Source: Chitinophagaceae bacterium
GTDB taxonomy: Bacteria; Bacteroidota; Bacteroidia; Chitinophagales; Chitinophagaceae
DNA: 14,065 bases
NCBI GenBank assembly: GCA_009996555.1
Contig: JAACZX010000462.1
Location: forward strand, 1 to 14,065
Reading direction: 5' to 3'
Each line of letters starts with the position of its first letter. Position 1 is the stretch's first letter. A program made the translations under genes and the position numbers. Shown in pieces: positions 6,900 to 14,065 of this stretch. Under the pieces are notes generated by a model, which had not been told where the DNA came from, did no database searches, and worked only from the letters and a program-made list of their open reading frames with translations.

Positions 6900-7778
6900 A
6901 TGAAGATTACAGGTATAGCCATTATCCGCAACGCAATTTTGAATGATTTTCCAGTAGTGGAGGCCATTTCTTCCATACTGCCGGTTGTGGATGAAATGAT
7001 CGTAAGCATTGACAAGGGAGAAGATGATACGGATGTTTTGATCCGCTCTATTCAATCCGATAAACTAAAGATCGTTTATTCAACATGGGACATGAGCCTG
7101 CGTGAAGGGGGCCGTGTTTATGCGCTGGAAACCGATAAGGTAAAAAGCCATGTATCGGCTGATACAGACTGGATCTTTTACATCCAGGCCGATGAAGTGA
7201 TCCATGAAAAATATCATTCCGTCATCAGGCAAACGGCTGAGCGTTACAAAGATAATAAGCGTGTAGAAGGATTACTTTTTCAATACCTGCATTTTTACGG
7301 CACGTATGATTATGTGGGCGACAGCCGTAAATGGTACACACATGAAGTGCGTATCATCAGGAACGATCCTTCCATCAGCTCTTATAAAGATGCACAGGGT
7401 TTCAGGCGGGGCGAAGAAAAGCTGAACGTGGTGCCGGTGGCAGCAGAAGTATATCACTACGGCTGGGTAAAAAGCCCGGAACAGATGAAAAAGAAGATCG
7501 TGAACATTCTTGGGTTTTACAGCAATGATGATTCGGGTATAGAAGAGTATAAAAACCAGGGTGAGGTGTTTGACTTTAATGAGTTTGAATCAATACGGTT
7601 GTTTAAGCAAACACATCCGGCTGTTATGCAAAATCGGATTCAGCAAAAGAACTGGCATGTGGAACTGGATGTAAACAGAAAAAAACTGACTGTAAAAGAA
7701 CAGGTGCTGCGGTTTATTGAAAAGCTTACCGGGGTGCGGTTATTTGCATTTAAAAATTATAAGATCATCCGCCCATAG
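6900..7778 (+). CDS. GT2-like glycosyltransferase with HYGWV motif
   Basis: This 292-residue soluble protein looks like a GT-A fold glycosyltransferase of the family 2 type. It starts with ITGIAIIRNAI (3-13), a variant of the nucleotide-sugar-binding first strand, and continues with VDEMIVSIDKGEDDT (30-44). The metal-site position reads QADE (96-99) after DWIFYI, in place of the usual DxD. A later EVYHYGWVKSPEQMKKK (183-199) resembles a conserved block in uncharacterised bacterial glycosyltransferases. There is no signal peptide or membrane segment, so it should act at the cytoplasmic side. A second glycosyltransferase follows after 50 bases on the same strand, probably in the same transcript. 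The 235 bases before it hold the divergent exporter promoter region and no other gene that I see. Donor and acceptor are unknown. Confidence 0.82.
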   Translation: MKITGIAIIRNAILNDFPVVEAISSILPVVDEMIVSIDKGEDDTDVLIRSIQSDKLKIVYSTWDMSLREGGRVYALETDKVKSHVSADTDWIFYIQADEVIHEKYHSVIRQTAERYKDNKRVEGLLFQYLHFYGTYDYVGDSRKWYTHEVRIIRNDPSISSYKDAQGFRRGEEKLNVVPVAAEVYHYGWVKSPEQMKKKIVNILGFYSNDDSGIEEYKNQGEVFDFNEFESIRLFKQTHPAVMQNRIQQKNWHVELDVNRKKLTVKEQVLRFIEKLTGVRLFAFKNYKIIRP

Positions 7779-7828
7779 CAGATAATGATGATCCTGCTTG
7801 TATTACTTGTACATGAAATAAAAAACAG

Positions 7829-8677
7829 ATGAAGGTTGTTGATTGTTTTACTTTCTTTAATGAGCTTGACTTGCTTGAGTTCCGCTTAAAACTGCTGGAC
7901 GAGTATGTTGACCTGTTTGTTATTGCAGAATCGAATCTTACCCACTCCGGTGTTTCAAAGGAATACAACTATGCAGTAAACAAAGAACGGTTTGCAAAAT
8001 GGGCACATAAGATCATGTATCTGCCGGTTCATCAATCGACCGATGGATTAACATTTAATAAAGACGAGAAAACATATAACCCTGCAAATGGCTCGTGGGT
8101 TTTGGAAAACCAACAAAGAGAAGCATTAAAAAAAACAGCTGAGTTCATTGAAGATGCTGATATGGTAATCATTGGCGATCTTGATGAAATACCAAATCCT
8201 GCTGTAGTGAAGTCTGCCAAAACAATAACTACGCCTGTTACTCTCCAAATGCGGTTTCATTATTACTTTATGAACTGCAGAAGCAGTAAAGGAGAGAAAT
8301 GGTGGAACGGAACTGTGGTTGCAAGTGGAAAGGATTTTAAACAATACGGACCGCAGGTGTTCAGAGATAAAAGAAATGAGTACAGGCATATAAAAAATGC
8401 CGGCTGGCATTTTTCTTATTTAGGAGGAGTGGAAAAAATTAAACAAAAGATCAATTCTTTTGCGCATACTGAATTTAACAAGGCGGAATATCTGGATGAT
8501 GAACATATCATTCGTTCCTTGCAAAAAGGACGAGATGTGTTTAACAGGCGGCATAAAAAATACAGGTTTGTTCCTTTGGCAAAGTACCCTGCTTTTTTGC
8601 AGAACTTAATGAAACAGTATCCGCAATTCATACGGGAAACATCATGGCTCCAATATTTCCGCAGTTTTTTTTCATGA
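7829..8677 (+). CDS. GT17-like glycosyltransferase (related to beta-1,4-mannosyl-glycoprotein GlcNAc transferase)
   Basis: This 282-residue protein opens with VDCFTFFNELDLLEFRLKLL (4-23), then VDLFVIAESNLTHSG (27-41). These are hallmarks of glycosyltransferase family 17 (Pfam Glyco_transf_17), whose eukaryotic member MGAT3 adds the bisecting GlcNAc to N-glycans. The acidic motif IIGDLDEIPNP lies at 114-124, with DLDE as the likely metal/nucleotide site. GWHFSYLGG lies at 192-200 and SFAHTEFN at 210-217, both conserved positions in this family. It lacks the membrane anchor of eukaryotic members and is probably cytoplasmic. It follows the GT2-like gene by 50 bases and ends 3 bases short of the stop of the convergent GT2 gene. 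Family placement is from motif recognition. The sugar transferred in this organism is not known and need not be GlcNAc. Confidence 0.88.
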   Translation: MKVVDCFTFFNELDLLEFRLKLLDEYVDLFVIAESNLTHSGVSKEYNYAVNKERFAKWAHKIMYLPVHQSTDGLTFNKDEKTYNPANGSWVLENQQREALKKTAEFIEDADMVIIGDLDEIPNPAVVKSAKTITTPVTLQMRFHYYFMNCRSSKGEKWWNGTVVASGKDFKQYGPQVFRDKRNEYRHIKNAGWHFSYLGGVEKIKQKINSFAHTEFNKAEYLDDEHIIRSLQKGRDVFNRRHKKYRFVPLAKYPAFLQNLMKQYPQFIRETSWLQYFRSFFS

Positions 8678-8680
8678 TGT

Positions 8681-9625
8681 TTACTGCTCTACTTTAAATT
8701 TTTGATGGCTTATTCTGTAAGACCATTTAACAAAAGAAATCCATTTGCCCAATGGGTTTTTTTTACGTTTATAAAAGAAAATCAACCTGGCATTGAAAAG
8801 CAGGAACAGGAATAACGAAAACGAAAATTTCCTGTATTGCAGCTGTGTGAAACAATTTATGGCCTGTTGTATCCATTTTTTTTGATCAGGCGAAATGAGA
8901 TTATTTTTTTGGAAATCTTCCAGGTAATTGATCCTTGTTTCATAAAAGAGCCCTTCGTTAATTTTGTGCGTGGTATTTGTTTTGTGCTTTCGCCAATGTG
9001 TAAGCACTACGGGCAAACATTTGATGGGGCCAATACACATAGCTGAAACAGAGATCCACCAGTCATACGCAACTGTTTCACCCGGTGAGGGTTGCATTTT
9101 TAAAAGAAGATCACGCCTGATGCAGATGTTATGACCCAGTGTAAAGGAAACAAGCATTGTTTTCCTGATATCCATTCCTTCAAGATGGTTTCGGTTTTCA
9201 ACACGGGCATTTTTTGTTACTGCCGCTTTTCCAAACGGGGAAGAGAGGCAGTAGACCATTGATGCTTCGGTGTGCTGCTGATGATAAAGCACAAGTCGTT
9301 CTGCTTTTTCGTTTAACCAAATATCATCCTGGTCGCAGAAGATAATGTATTCACCTGTGGCATGTTCAATTGCCGAATAGAAGTTTCTATTCAATCCTCT
9401 TTCAGCACACTTGAAAAAATGCCGGTTTGAAGATTTGCTGCACCAGCTTTGAAGAATTGATGCTGTTGCATCGGTGCTGTTATTATCAGAACAAATAAAT
9501 TCAATAGCAGGATAACTCTGTTCTTCAAGACTTTTTAATTGCTCTGGCAGGTATGCTTCACCGTTGTACGTGCAAAGCACAATACTTACAAGTGGGGTAG
9601 ATGCCGGAAAACTGCTGCTGCTCAT
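8681..9625 (-). CDS. Glycosyltransferase family 2
   Basis: This 314-residue GT-A enzyme has the standard family 2 start PLVSIVLCTYNGEAYLPEQL (11-30), where TYNGE begins the nucleotide-sugar site. ICSDNNSTD lies at 44-52 and the metal-binding DQDD at 98-101 in FCDQDDIW, typical of rhamnosyltransferase-like members. YDWW (187-190) marks the acceptor side and probable catalytic region. A hydrophobic stretch at about 268-287 near the C terminus may attach it to the membrane. Its ATG overlaps the stop of the upstream gene by 4 bases (ATGA, 9622-9625), so the two are translationally coupled. It is the last gene of the three-gene minus-strand run. No clear terminator is visible in the 3 bases before the convergent GT17 gene, so the two transcripts probably overlap at their 3' ends. 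Confidence 0.93.
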   Translation of the reverse strand: MSSSSFPASTPLVSIVLCTYNGEAYLPEQLKSLEEQSYPAIEFICSDNNSTDATASILQSWCSKSSNRHFFKCAERGLNRNFYSAIEHATGEYIIFCDQDDIWLNEKAERLVLYHQQHTEASMVYCLSSPFGKAAVTKNARVENRNHLEGMDIRKTMLVSFTLGHNICIRRDLLLKMQPSPGETVAYDWWISVSAMCIGPIKCLPVVLTHWRKHKTNTTHKINEGLFYETRINYLEDFQKNNLISPDQKKWIQQAINCFTQLQYRKFSFSLFLFLLFNARLIFFYKRKKNPLGKWISFVKWSYRISHQKFKVEQ

Positions 9626-10680
9626 GAAACAATAAAATTATAAACATCCTGTAAAACATAGTCAATATCACTAAACCTTCCGGCAGTATATGCCTGCCTT
9701 ATCTTCAGCGTTTGCTGTTGAATGATTTCCCGCTGTTGAAGTTGTTGCAACAGGTCATGAACGCTTGTATAATAAATACTGTAAGGCAACAGATCTGTAT
9801 TTGCTTTGTATGATACCGGCAGTAAAAAGGGCAGCTGATATCCCAAGCCAAGATTAAACGAGCCGGAAATTCTGCTGTTGCCAAAAAAATCATCACCTGT
9901 AGTTTTTAAAAGCGGAAGCACATGATCTGACTGCTGCATGTATGAATGGAACTGTTCGTAGCTGAGGTAAGAATGAAAACTGAGGATATGCTGTTTTAAT
10001 TTTTCTGAGTGTTGAAGTTTTTCATTCAGTAAACTGTTTAGTTTATTCAATCCAAGAAAAATAAATTTCACATGCGGATCAATGTTGTTTTCTTCGATAG
10101 CCGTAAGCAAACCGGCATAATCCCTGCGCTCCTGCGATGCTTCTCCCGGGATTGTGATCCATACTTCATCAGCAGGTTTTGTAACCAACAGCTTCGAAAC
10201 ATTTGGAAAGTAAACAGGGTAAAAGGAAGTTACGTTAAAAACCGGGTGTGGTTTTAACTGGCTGAGCAGGTAATCACCCAGCACAAGAAATTTTTTCACT
10301 TTACGGGAGAGCAGTTTTGTATAAGTGAAACTTTTTTCAAGGCGTTTTGCGTTGTGTACAATACCTGTGTAATTAATACGGGGCAGCACAAACAACATAT
10401 CTCTTACAAAAGTTATTTCGGTAGTATTGATAACAGCATGTGTTATTCTTTGCCGTTGAATATATTTTCTTATCCGGAGTGATTGCTGCAGGTGTTGCCG
10501 GTTAAGAATATTGTCGGGCAGTTCAAGAATACCTTCAATCTTTGTTGTTTCAATTAACAGCGGAACCAGTTTTTTATTACACGCAACAAATACCCGGCAA
10601 TTCTTTTTATGCAGAATATGTACCAGGCTGTAAATGCATTCGATGTGCGATCCGCCTGCTTCAAGTAAAAGAATATTCAT
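9622..10680 (-). CDS. Probable GT-B fold glycosyltransferase, family not assigned
   Basis: I do not recognise the family of this 352-residue protein with confidence. The start MNILLLEAGGSHIECIYSLV (1-20) looks like the first strand and helix of a GT-B N-terminal domain. After a break at about 165, WITIPGEASQERRDYAGLL (174-192) begins what looks like the C-terminal nucleotide-sugar domain, followed by KFIFLG (205-210). The FGNSRISGSFNLGLGYQLPF region (266-285) occupies the place where GT-B enzymes bind the donor, with a small G-rich turn. There is no classical E-x7-E motif. It lies between a GT4 gene (29 bases upstream) and a GT2 gene (4-base overlap), which strongly suggests a role in assembling the same glycan. 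No signal peptide or membrane segment is seen. Confidence 0.7.
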   Translation of the reverse strand: MNILLLEAGGSHIECIYSLVHILHKKNCRVFVACNKKLVPLLIETTKIEGILELPDNILNRQHLQQSLRIRKYIQRQRITHAVINTTEITFVRDMLFVLPRINYTGIVHNAKRLEKSFTYTKLLSRKVKKFLVLGDYLLSQLKPHPVFNVTSFYPVYFPNVSKLLVTKPADEVWITIPGEASQERRDYAGLLTAIEENNIDPHVKFIFLGLNKLNSLLNEKLQHSEKLKQHILSFHSYLSYEQFHSYMQQSDHVLPLLKTTGDDFFGNSRISGSFNLGLGYQLPFLLPVSYKANTDLLPYSIYYTSVHDLLQQLQQREIIQQQTLKIRQAYTAGRFSDIDYVLQDVYNFIVS

Positions 10681-10709
10681 TGCCGGTTATTAAAATATGC
10701 CTTACTATG

Positions 10710-11786
10710 TTATGAATTGTTGAGAAGTTTTGCATAAAGATCCCAGTATTTTTTTGCACTGGCATCCCAGCTGAAGAAAGCAGCCCTGTCTTTTATCTTT
10801 TGTGCCTGTTGTGGGTTTTGCTGGTAATGTTGTAAGGCGTGCAGCAATGTTTGCTGCATGGCTTCGGCTTCAAACGATGGAAAATAATAAGCCGCATCTC
10901 CACCTGTTTCCGGCAGACAGGTATGCGTAGAAAGCAATACCGGTTTGCCCATGTACATTGCTTCAATTACCGGAAGGCCAAAACCTTCAGCAATAGAAGG
11001 AAATGCAAAGGCCAGCATATTTTCAAGCAACCACCATTTTTCGTTTTCAGAAATAGCGCCCGGCAGTATTAACCTGTTTGCTACTCCAAGTTTTTCTGCC
11101 TGCTTTACTATGGAAGAAAGATACTCTTTGTCCTGCGTGATGCCTGCAATTACAAGATTGAAATCATTACCCACAAGAAGCGATGGCAGTGTATGAAAAT
11201 TCTTTTTCCGGGTAATGGTACCAATGGAAAGGATATAAGGTATATCAGAATTAATGAATGAAGGCTTTTGAAAAACAGCAGCTGCATCGGGTTTATTGCA
11301 GCCGTTATAAATGATCTCAACTGGTTTGTTCACTATATTCAGGTTCTCCTGCAGGCACTGCAATGTATAAGAAGAAATAACGCTCAGGTAGTCTGACCGG
11401 TCGATCATGCGCTGCACCCTGCCGAGGTATTGCTTTTTCTTGGCTAACGATTTTGTTTCGTCGTGCAAAAAATTCAGATCATGAATGGTGAGTATCTTCT
11501 TTACATGTTTATTCACCGGGTAGTAATTACTTCCCTGGTAGGTGCTGTGCCATAGATCAAAACCGGCTGTTTTTGGTCGTAAAAATTTATGACTTGATTT
11601 CTGGATCATGTACCTGTATTGACTGCCAAGGAAGTTATCTTCTGAAGGAGGAACGTAAAAGGTGAGGGAATACTGGCTGCCGGGATGTGTTGTAACTAGC
11701 GCCTTGCTCAATTGTTTACAAAAGTGATAAAGCCCTGTGTGGGGGTACTTCATCCGCTCACAATCAAAGAGAATTTCAAATGCCAT
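10710..11786 (-). CDS. Glycosyltransferase family 4 (GT-B, mannosyltransferase-like)
   Basis: This 358-residue protein is a GT4 retaining glycosyltransferase. The N-terminal acceptor domain contains TGLYHFCKQLSKAL (17-30), FDLWHSTYQG (76-85) and ILTIHDLNFL (98-107), the usual pattern of mannosyl/glycosyl GT4 enzymes. The C-terminal domain begins at PYILSIGTITRKKN (183-196), where the GT4 donor domain usually has G-x-x-x-x-R-K-N. The donor-binding E-x7-E is present: E267 and E275 in AEGFGLPVIEAM. LPETGGDAAYYF (291-302) completes the family pattern. It is the first gene of the three-gene minus-strand run, with a -7-like TATCTTTA 20 bases upstream. Donor and linkage are not readable from the sequence. 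Confidence 0.93.
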   Translation of the reverse strand: MAFEILFDCERMKYPHTGLYHFCKQLSKALVTTHPGSQYSLTFYVPPSEDNFLGSQYRYMIQKSSHKFLRPKTAGFDLWHSTYQGSNYYPVNKHVKKILTIHDLNFLHDETKSLAKKKQYLGRVQRMIDRSDYLSVISSYTLQCLQENLNIVNKPVEIIYNGCNKPDAAAVFQKPSFINSDIPYILSIGTITRKKNFHTLPSLLVGNDFNLVIAGITQDKEYLSSIVKQAEKLGVANRLILPGAISENEKWWLLENMLAFAFPSIAEGFGLPVIEAMYMGKPVLLSTHTCLPETGGDAAYYFPSFEAEAMQQTLLHALQHYQQNPQQAQKIKDRAAFFSWDASAKKYWDLYAKLLNNS

Positions 11787-11805
11787 TCCGGTCTTAAGTT
11801 TCGGC

Positions 11806-11813
11806 TAAAGATA
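11806..11813 (-). promoter_or_regulatory. Probable -7 element (TATCTTTA) of the GT4-led run
   Basis: On the minus strand TATCTTTA matches TAnnTTTG at seven of eight positions and lies 19 bases before the GT4 start codon at 11786. It faces away from the plus-strand promoter at 11982 in the same 219-base divergent region. I see nothing else in that region. Confidence 0.4.
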
Positions 11814-11981
11814 GTAGAATAATTATATTAGTAAAAAATGGACAGTTTTTATTGCCCGAAATATTATGGCAGGTTTTGATGAAATTTAAGGTGAAAGAAC
11901 ATTATTTGGATTGGAGGAAGGGGTGAACTTATTTAAGAGTTGTGGATTTATATGAGTAGAGCTGTAATGCTTTTTACTTGG

Positions 11982-11989
11982 TATTTTTG
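11982..11989 (+). promoter_or_regulatory. Promoter -7 element (TATTTTTG) for the O-antigen ligase-family gene
   Basis: TATTTTTG is an exact TAnnTTTG match ending 16 bases before the ATG at 12006, the same spacing as for carB and the DUF983 gene. A clean -33 TTG is not seen about 19 bases upstream. Confidence 0.5.
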
Positions 11990-12005
11990 GCGCAATTAAC
12001 CGTTC

Positions 12006-13289
12006 ATGAAGAATTTATTCCTGGCAGATACAGAAGGCAGAAATTTTAAACCGGCCGATAAAATATTCTATTTTTTGGTGTTGATTTTTTTTGCTGGGTT
12101 ATTTATAGCCCGAGCCCCGATTGTACCAAGCATCATCATGGGGGCATTGGTCATTTTATCGTTCACATCAAACAGCATCAAAGCCAAAATTTTACTGCTG
12201 AAAAAGCGTCCCTATATACTGTTGATCATTTTGTATTACCTGTTACACATCGTGAGCATTTTATGGTCCGATGATAAACAGGAAGCCGCCAGCCAGTTGT
12301 CTATTCGCTTGCCTTTGTTGCTTTTGCCGCTGGCTATTGGCACAATGGTCATTTCAAACGAAATGCGTGACCGGATCATTTATGCCATTGTATTGATCAC
12401 AACCGTTGTGGCGTTGATCAGTTTAGGATTGTCTTTTGCCAAGTATGCTGAAACCGGAAGTACGGGGTATTTGTATAACGACAGTCTTACTGTTCATTTC
12501 AGGTTGCAGTCAATTTATGTGGCAATGCTGGTGAATATTTCCATTGTCGGCGCTGTTTACCTGCTTGCAAAAAGATCAGCAACAGTTGACAGCCCGGGAT
12601 TACTTTATGTTGCAGTTTCTGTACTTTTTGGATTCCATTTTTTACTGGCGAGCCGTTCAGCAATGATCCTGTTGTACGGAGGATTGTTTATATATGCTGT
12701 GTATTACATTTTTAAAAAGCGGAAATACTTAGAAGGTGCCACGTTGGTTCTTGGAATGCTGATCGGTGCATTTATGCTGTTCAAATTTTTTCCAAAAACA
12801 GTTCAACGGTTTAAAGAACTGACCATGTTTAACTATAAGTATGAAAGCAAAGCGGCAGAAAGCCATTACGATATGAAACTGGAGAAAGAGCAGTGGAATG
12901 GCGCTAATACCCGGCTTGCATTATGGAGTTGCGGGTGGGAGGTAGCAAAACACAACTTGTTTAAAGGAGTGGGTATTGGCGACAGGGTGCTTGCCGTAAA
13001 TGAAGTGTATAAAGAGAGAAATTTTTCAATGGCTATTGAAACGAAGAAGAATGCACATAACAGTTACCTCGATGCGCTGCTCACGTTTGGTATTGCTGGC
13101 TTGCTGATGTATGTACTGTCGTTTGTGGTACTGCCTTTTGCCGATGTATTCAAACGTGCAGATATGTTCCATGCTTTTGTGGTAACAGCATTTGTAGTGT
13201 CCATGATCTTTGAAGTGTACCTTGGCCGGAGCATTGGCTGTATACTCACCGGGTTTTTCTATTCGTTCATCGCTGCAACAAAAAAATAA
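12006..13289 (+). CDS. O-antigen ligase/polymerase family membrane protein (Wzy_C-like)
   Basis: This 427-residue integral membrane protein has about 11-12 hydrophobic segments (for example 18-36, 69-85, 102-117, 123-143, 167-187, 243-260, 354-377 and 386-404). A large periplasmic loop lies between about 262 and 352. The loop carries NTRLALWSCGWEVAKHN (301-317) and ends with KKNAHNSYLDALLTFGIAGL (347-366). The R303 region and the H351-N pattern match the conserved residues of the WaaL/Wzy superfamily, which joins undecaprenyl-linked glycans to lipid A core, to protein, or to each other. Ligases and polymerases cannot be told apart reliably from sequence. The neighbouring export ATPase points to the ABC pathway, where a ligase fits better than a polymerase. 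It stands alone on the plus strand, with convergent export ATPase and divergent glycosyltransferase neighbours. Confidence 0.88.
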   Translation: MKNLFLADTEGRNFKPADKIFYFLVLIFFAGLFIARAPIVPSIIMGALVILSFTSNSIKAKILLLKKRPYILLIILYYLLHIVSILWSDDKQEAASQLSIRLPLLLLPLAIGTMVISNEMRDRIIYAIVLITTVVALISLGLSFAKYAETGSTGYLYNDSLTVHFRLQSIYVAMLVNISIVGAVYLLAKRSATVDSPGLLYVAVSVLFGFHFLLASRSAMILLYGGLFIYAVYYIFKKRKYLEGATLVLGMLIGAFMLFKFFPKTVQRFKELTMFNYKYESKAAESHYDMKLEKEQWNGANTRLALWSCGWEVAKHNLFKGVGIGDRVLAVNEVYKERNFSMAIETKKNAHNSYLDALLTFGIAGLLMYVLSFVVLPFADVFKRADMFHAFVVTAFVVSMIFEVYLGRSIGCILTGFFYSFIAATKK

Positions 13290-13293
13290 TACC

Positions 13294-13315
13294 GGCCGAT
13301 CATTGATTATCGGCC
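13294..13315 (-). terminator. Terminator hairpin at the convergent ligase/ATPase ends
   Basis: GGCCGAT (13294-13300) pairs with ATCGGCC (13309-13315) around an 8-base loop. On the minus strand the stem contains the last codons and overlaps the TGA of the export ATPase gene, and is followed by GGTATTATTTTTTT, a T-rich tail. It therefore probably terminates that gene. On the plus strand the tail is weaker, but the same stem could help end the ligase-family transcript. Confidence 0.65.
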
Positions 13316-14034
13316 AGGTATAATTCTATTGCTTTTTCGGTATCGCCGAAGTAAACCATTTCACCGTTTTTCATAAACCCTGCACGGCTGCAGTACTTTT
13401 TAATTACATCCATACTGTGACTCACCAGTACAACTGTTTTGCCTTCGATCCATGAGCTTTCAAACACCTTGACTGCTTTTTCCTGGAACTTCATATCACC
13501 CACAGCAAAAATTTCATCAAGGAACATAATATCTGCACCGGCATTTACTGCAATGGAAAAACCAAGACGGGCCACCATACCGGAAGAGAAGTATTTGATC
13601 TTGGTATCAACAAAATCACGCAATTCAGCAAAGTCGATAATGGTATCGAAGATGGCATCGATCTCCTTGATCTTTAAGCCGAGTACCGATCCTGATACAT
13701 AAATATTTTCTCTTGCTGTAAGTTCATGGCTCATGCCTACACCCAAGTTCATGAGCATGGTACTGCCGTTAATTTTTACATAGCCGGTATCAGTAGGGTA
13801 TACACCTGCAAGAAGTTTAACCAGCGTTGATTTACCACAACCATTACGGCCAAGCAATCCTACGCATTCGCCTTTGTTTATTTCAAAGGAGGTCATTTTT
13901 AGTGCAGGTACTTTCTTTTTTCTCGGAGGATTAAACAAGTTAAACAAACGATGCTTCACCGTATTGTGACTGTCTTCCGATATCTCAAATGTTTTACTGA
14001 TATTTTTTGCGCTTAAAGCGGTTACTTTTTCCAT
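13300..14034 (-). CDS. Polysaccharide ABC exporter ATP-binding protein (short Wzt/KpsT/TagH type)
   Basis: This 244-residue ATPase would energise export of a lipid-linked polysaccharide across the inner membrane with a separate permease. Walker A is GRNGCGKST (62-70), the signature is the family-specific FSSGM (149-153) in place of LSGGQ, Walker B is IMFLDE (169-174) and the switch histidine is H206 in LVSHSM. FAVGD (176-180) after Walker B and the aromatic LFNLFNPP region near residues 30-37 are typical of this subfamily. It ends at 244 and so lacks the C-terminal carbohydrate-binding domain of Wzt proteins that read a modified chain end. That places it with the short KpsT/TagH form. The permease is expected beyond the right edge of the window. 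The last 31 bases of the window hold no identifiable element. Confidence 0.93.
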   Translation of the reverse strand: MEKVTALSAKNISKTFEISEDSHNTVKHRLFNLFNPPRKKKVPALKMTSFEINKGECVGLLGRNGCGKSTLVKLLAGVYPTDTGYVKINGSTMLMNLGVGMSHELTARENIYVSGSVLGLKIKEIDAIFDTIIDFAELRDFVDTKIKYFSSGMVARLGFSIAVNAGADIMFLDEIFAVGDMKFQEKAVKVFESSWIEGKTVVLVSHSMDVIKKYCSRAGFMKNGEMVYFGDTEKAIELYLADNQ

Positions 14035-14065
14035 GGTAATTTTTTAGAGTTTTTCAGCTGCTTTG

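Noticed and set aside
6810..7055. An 81-codon minus-strand frame in the region between the exporter and the first glycosyltransferase
   Set aside because: More than half overlaps the glycosyltransferase in antisense, and it shows no motif or plausible start context.
8678..8680. A terminator between the convergent GT17 and GT2 genes
   Set aside because: Only 3 bases separate the stops, and I found no stem with a T-run on either side.

Overview
The window looks like chromosomal DNA of a Bacteroidota bacterium, probably a member of the Chitinophagaceae or a close relative. Several genes carry a TAnnTTTG-type -7 element (on the minus strand read as CAAAnnTA) only 10-25 bases before the start codon, with no good Shine-Dalgarno sequence. 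The base composition is AT-rich, and two long palindromic intergenic repeats are of a kind I associate with this phylum. The family-level placement is inference.

Left part (1-6664), all genes on the minus strand. Reading with transcription, these are: a complete ABC-type exporter (4841-6664); a small DUF983 membrane protein with its own promoter (4350-4778); the N-terminal half of the carbamoyl-phosphate synthase large subunit, ending cleanly at the inter-half linker and followed by a strong terminator (2459-4105); a NodU/CmcH-type carbamoyltransferase (406-2268); and, 13 bases beyond it, the start of a membrane-anchored protein that runs off the window (1-392). A 103-base palindrome lies directly after the DUF983 stop codon. 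An 83-base palindrome lies just before the carbamoyltransferase. The second one has created a false 26-codon extension of the carbamoyltransferase reading frame.

Right part (6900-14034), a surface-glycan locus in mixed orientation. Two glycosyltransferases are on the plus strand: a GT2-like enzyme and a GT17-like enzyme related to eukaryotic bisecting GlcNAc transferase. Three are on the minus strand: a GT4 enzyme, an unassigned GT-B-like protein and a GT2 enzyme, the last two overlapping by 4 bases. They are followed by a plus-strand O-antigen ligase/polymerase family membrane protein and a minus-strand Wzt/KpsT/TagH-type polysaccharide-export ATPase. The partner permease should lie beyond the right edge.

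Together, the right-hand genes could assemble an oligosaccharide or polysaccharide on a lipid carrier, export it through an ABC transporter and transfer it to an acceptor. The carbamoyltransferase could decorate a sugar or small molecule using carbamoyl phosphate, the product of the enzyme to which the neighbouring CarB half belongs; that functional link is a hypothesis. I see no RNA genes, CRISPR arrays, transposases or phage genes, and no gene-free stretch longer than 300 bases. The points most worth checking are the split CarB and the two palindromic repeats. I did not find a convincing new defence or mobile system.
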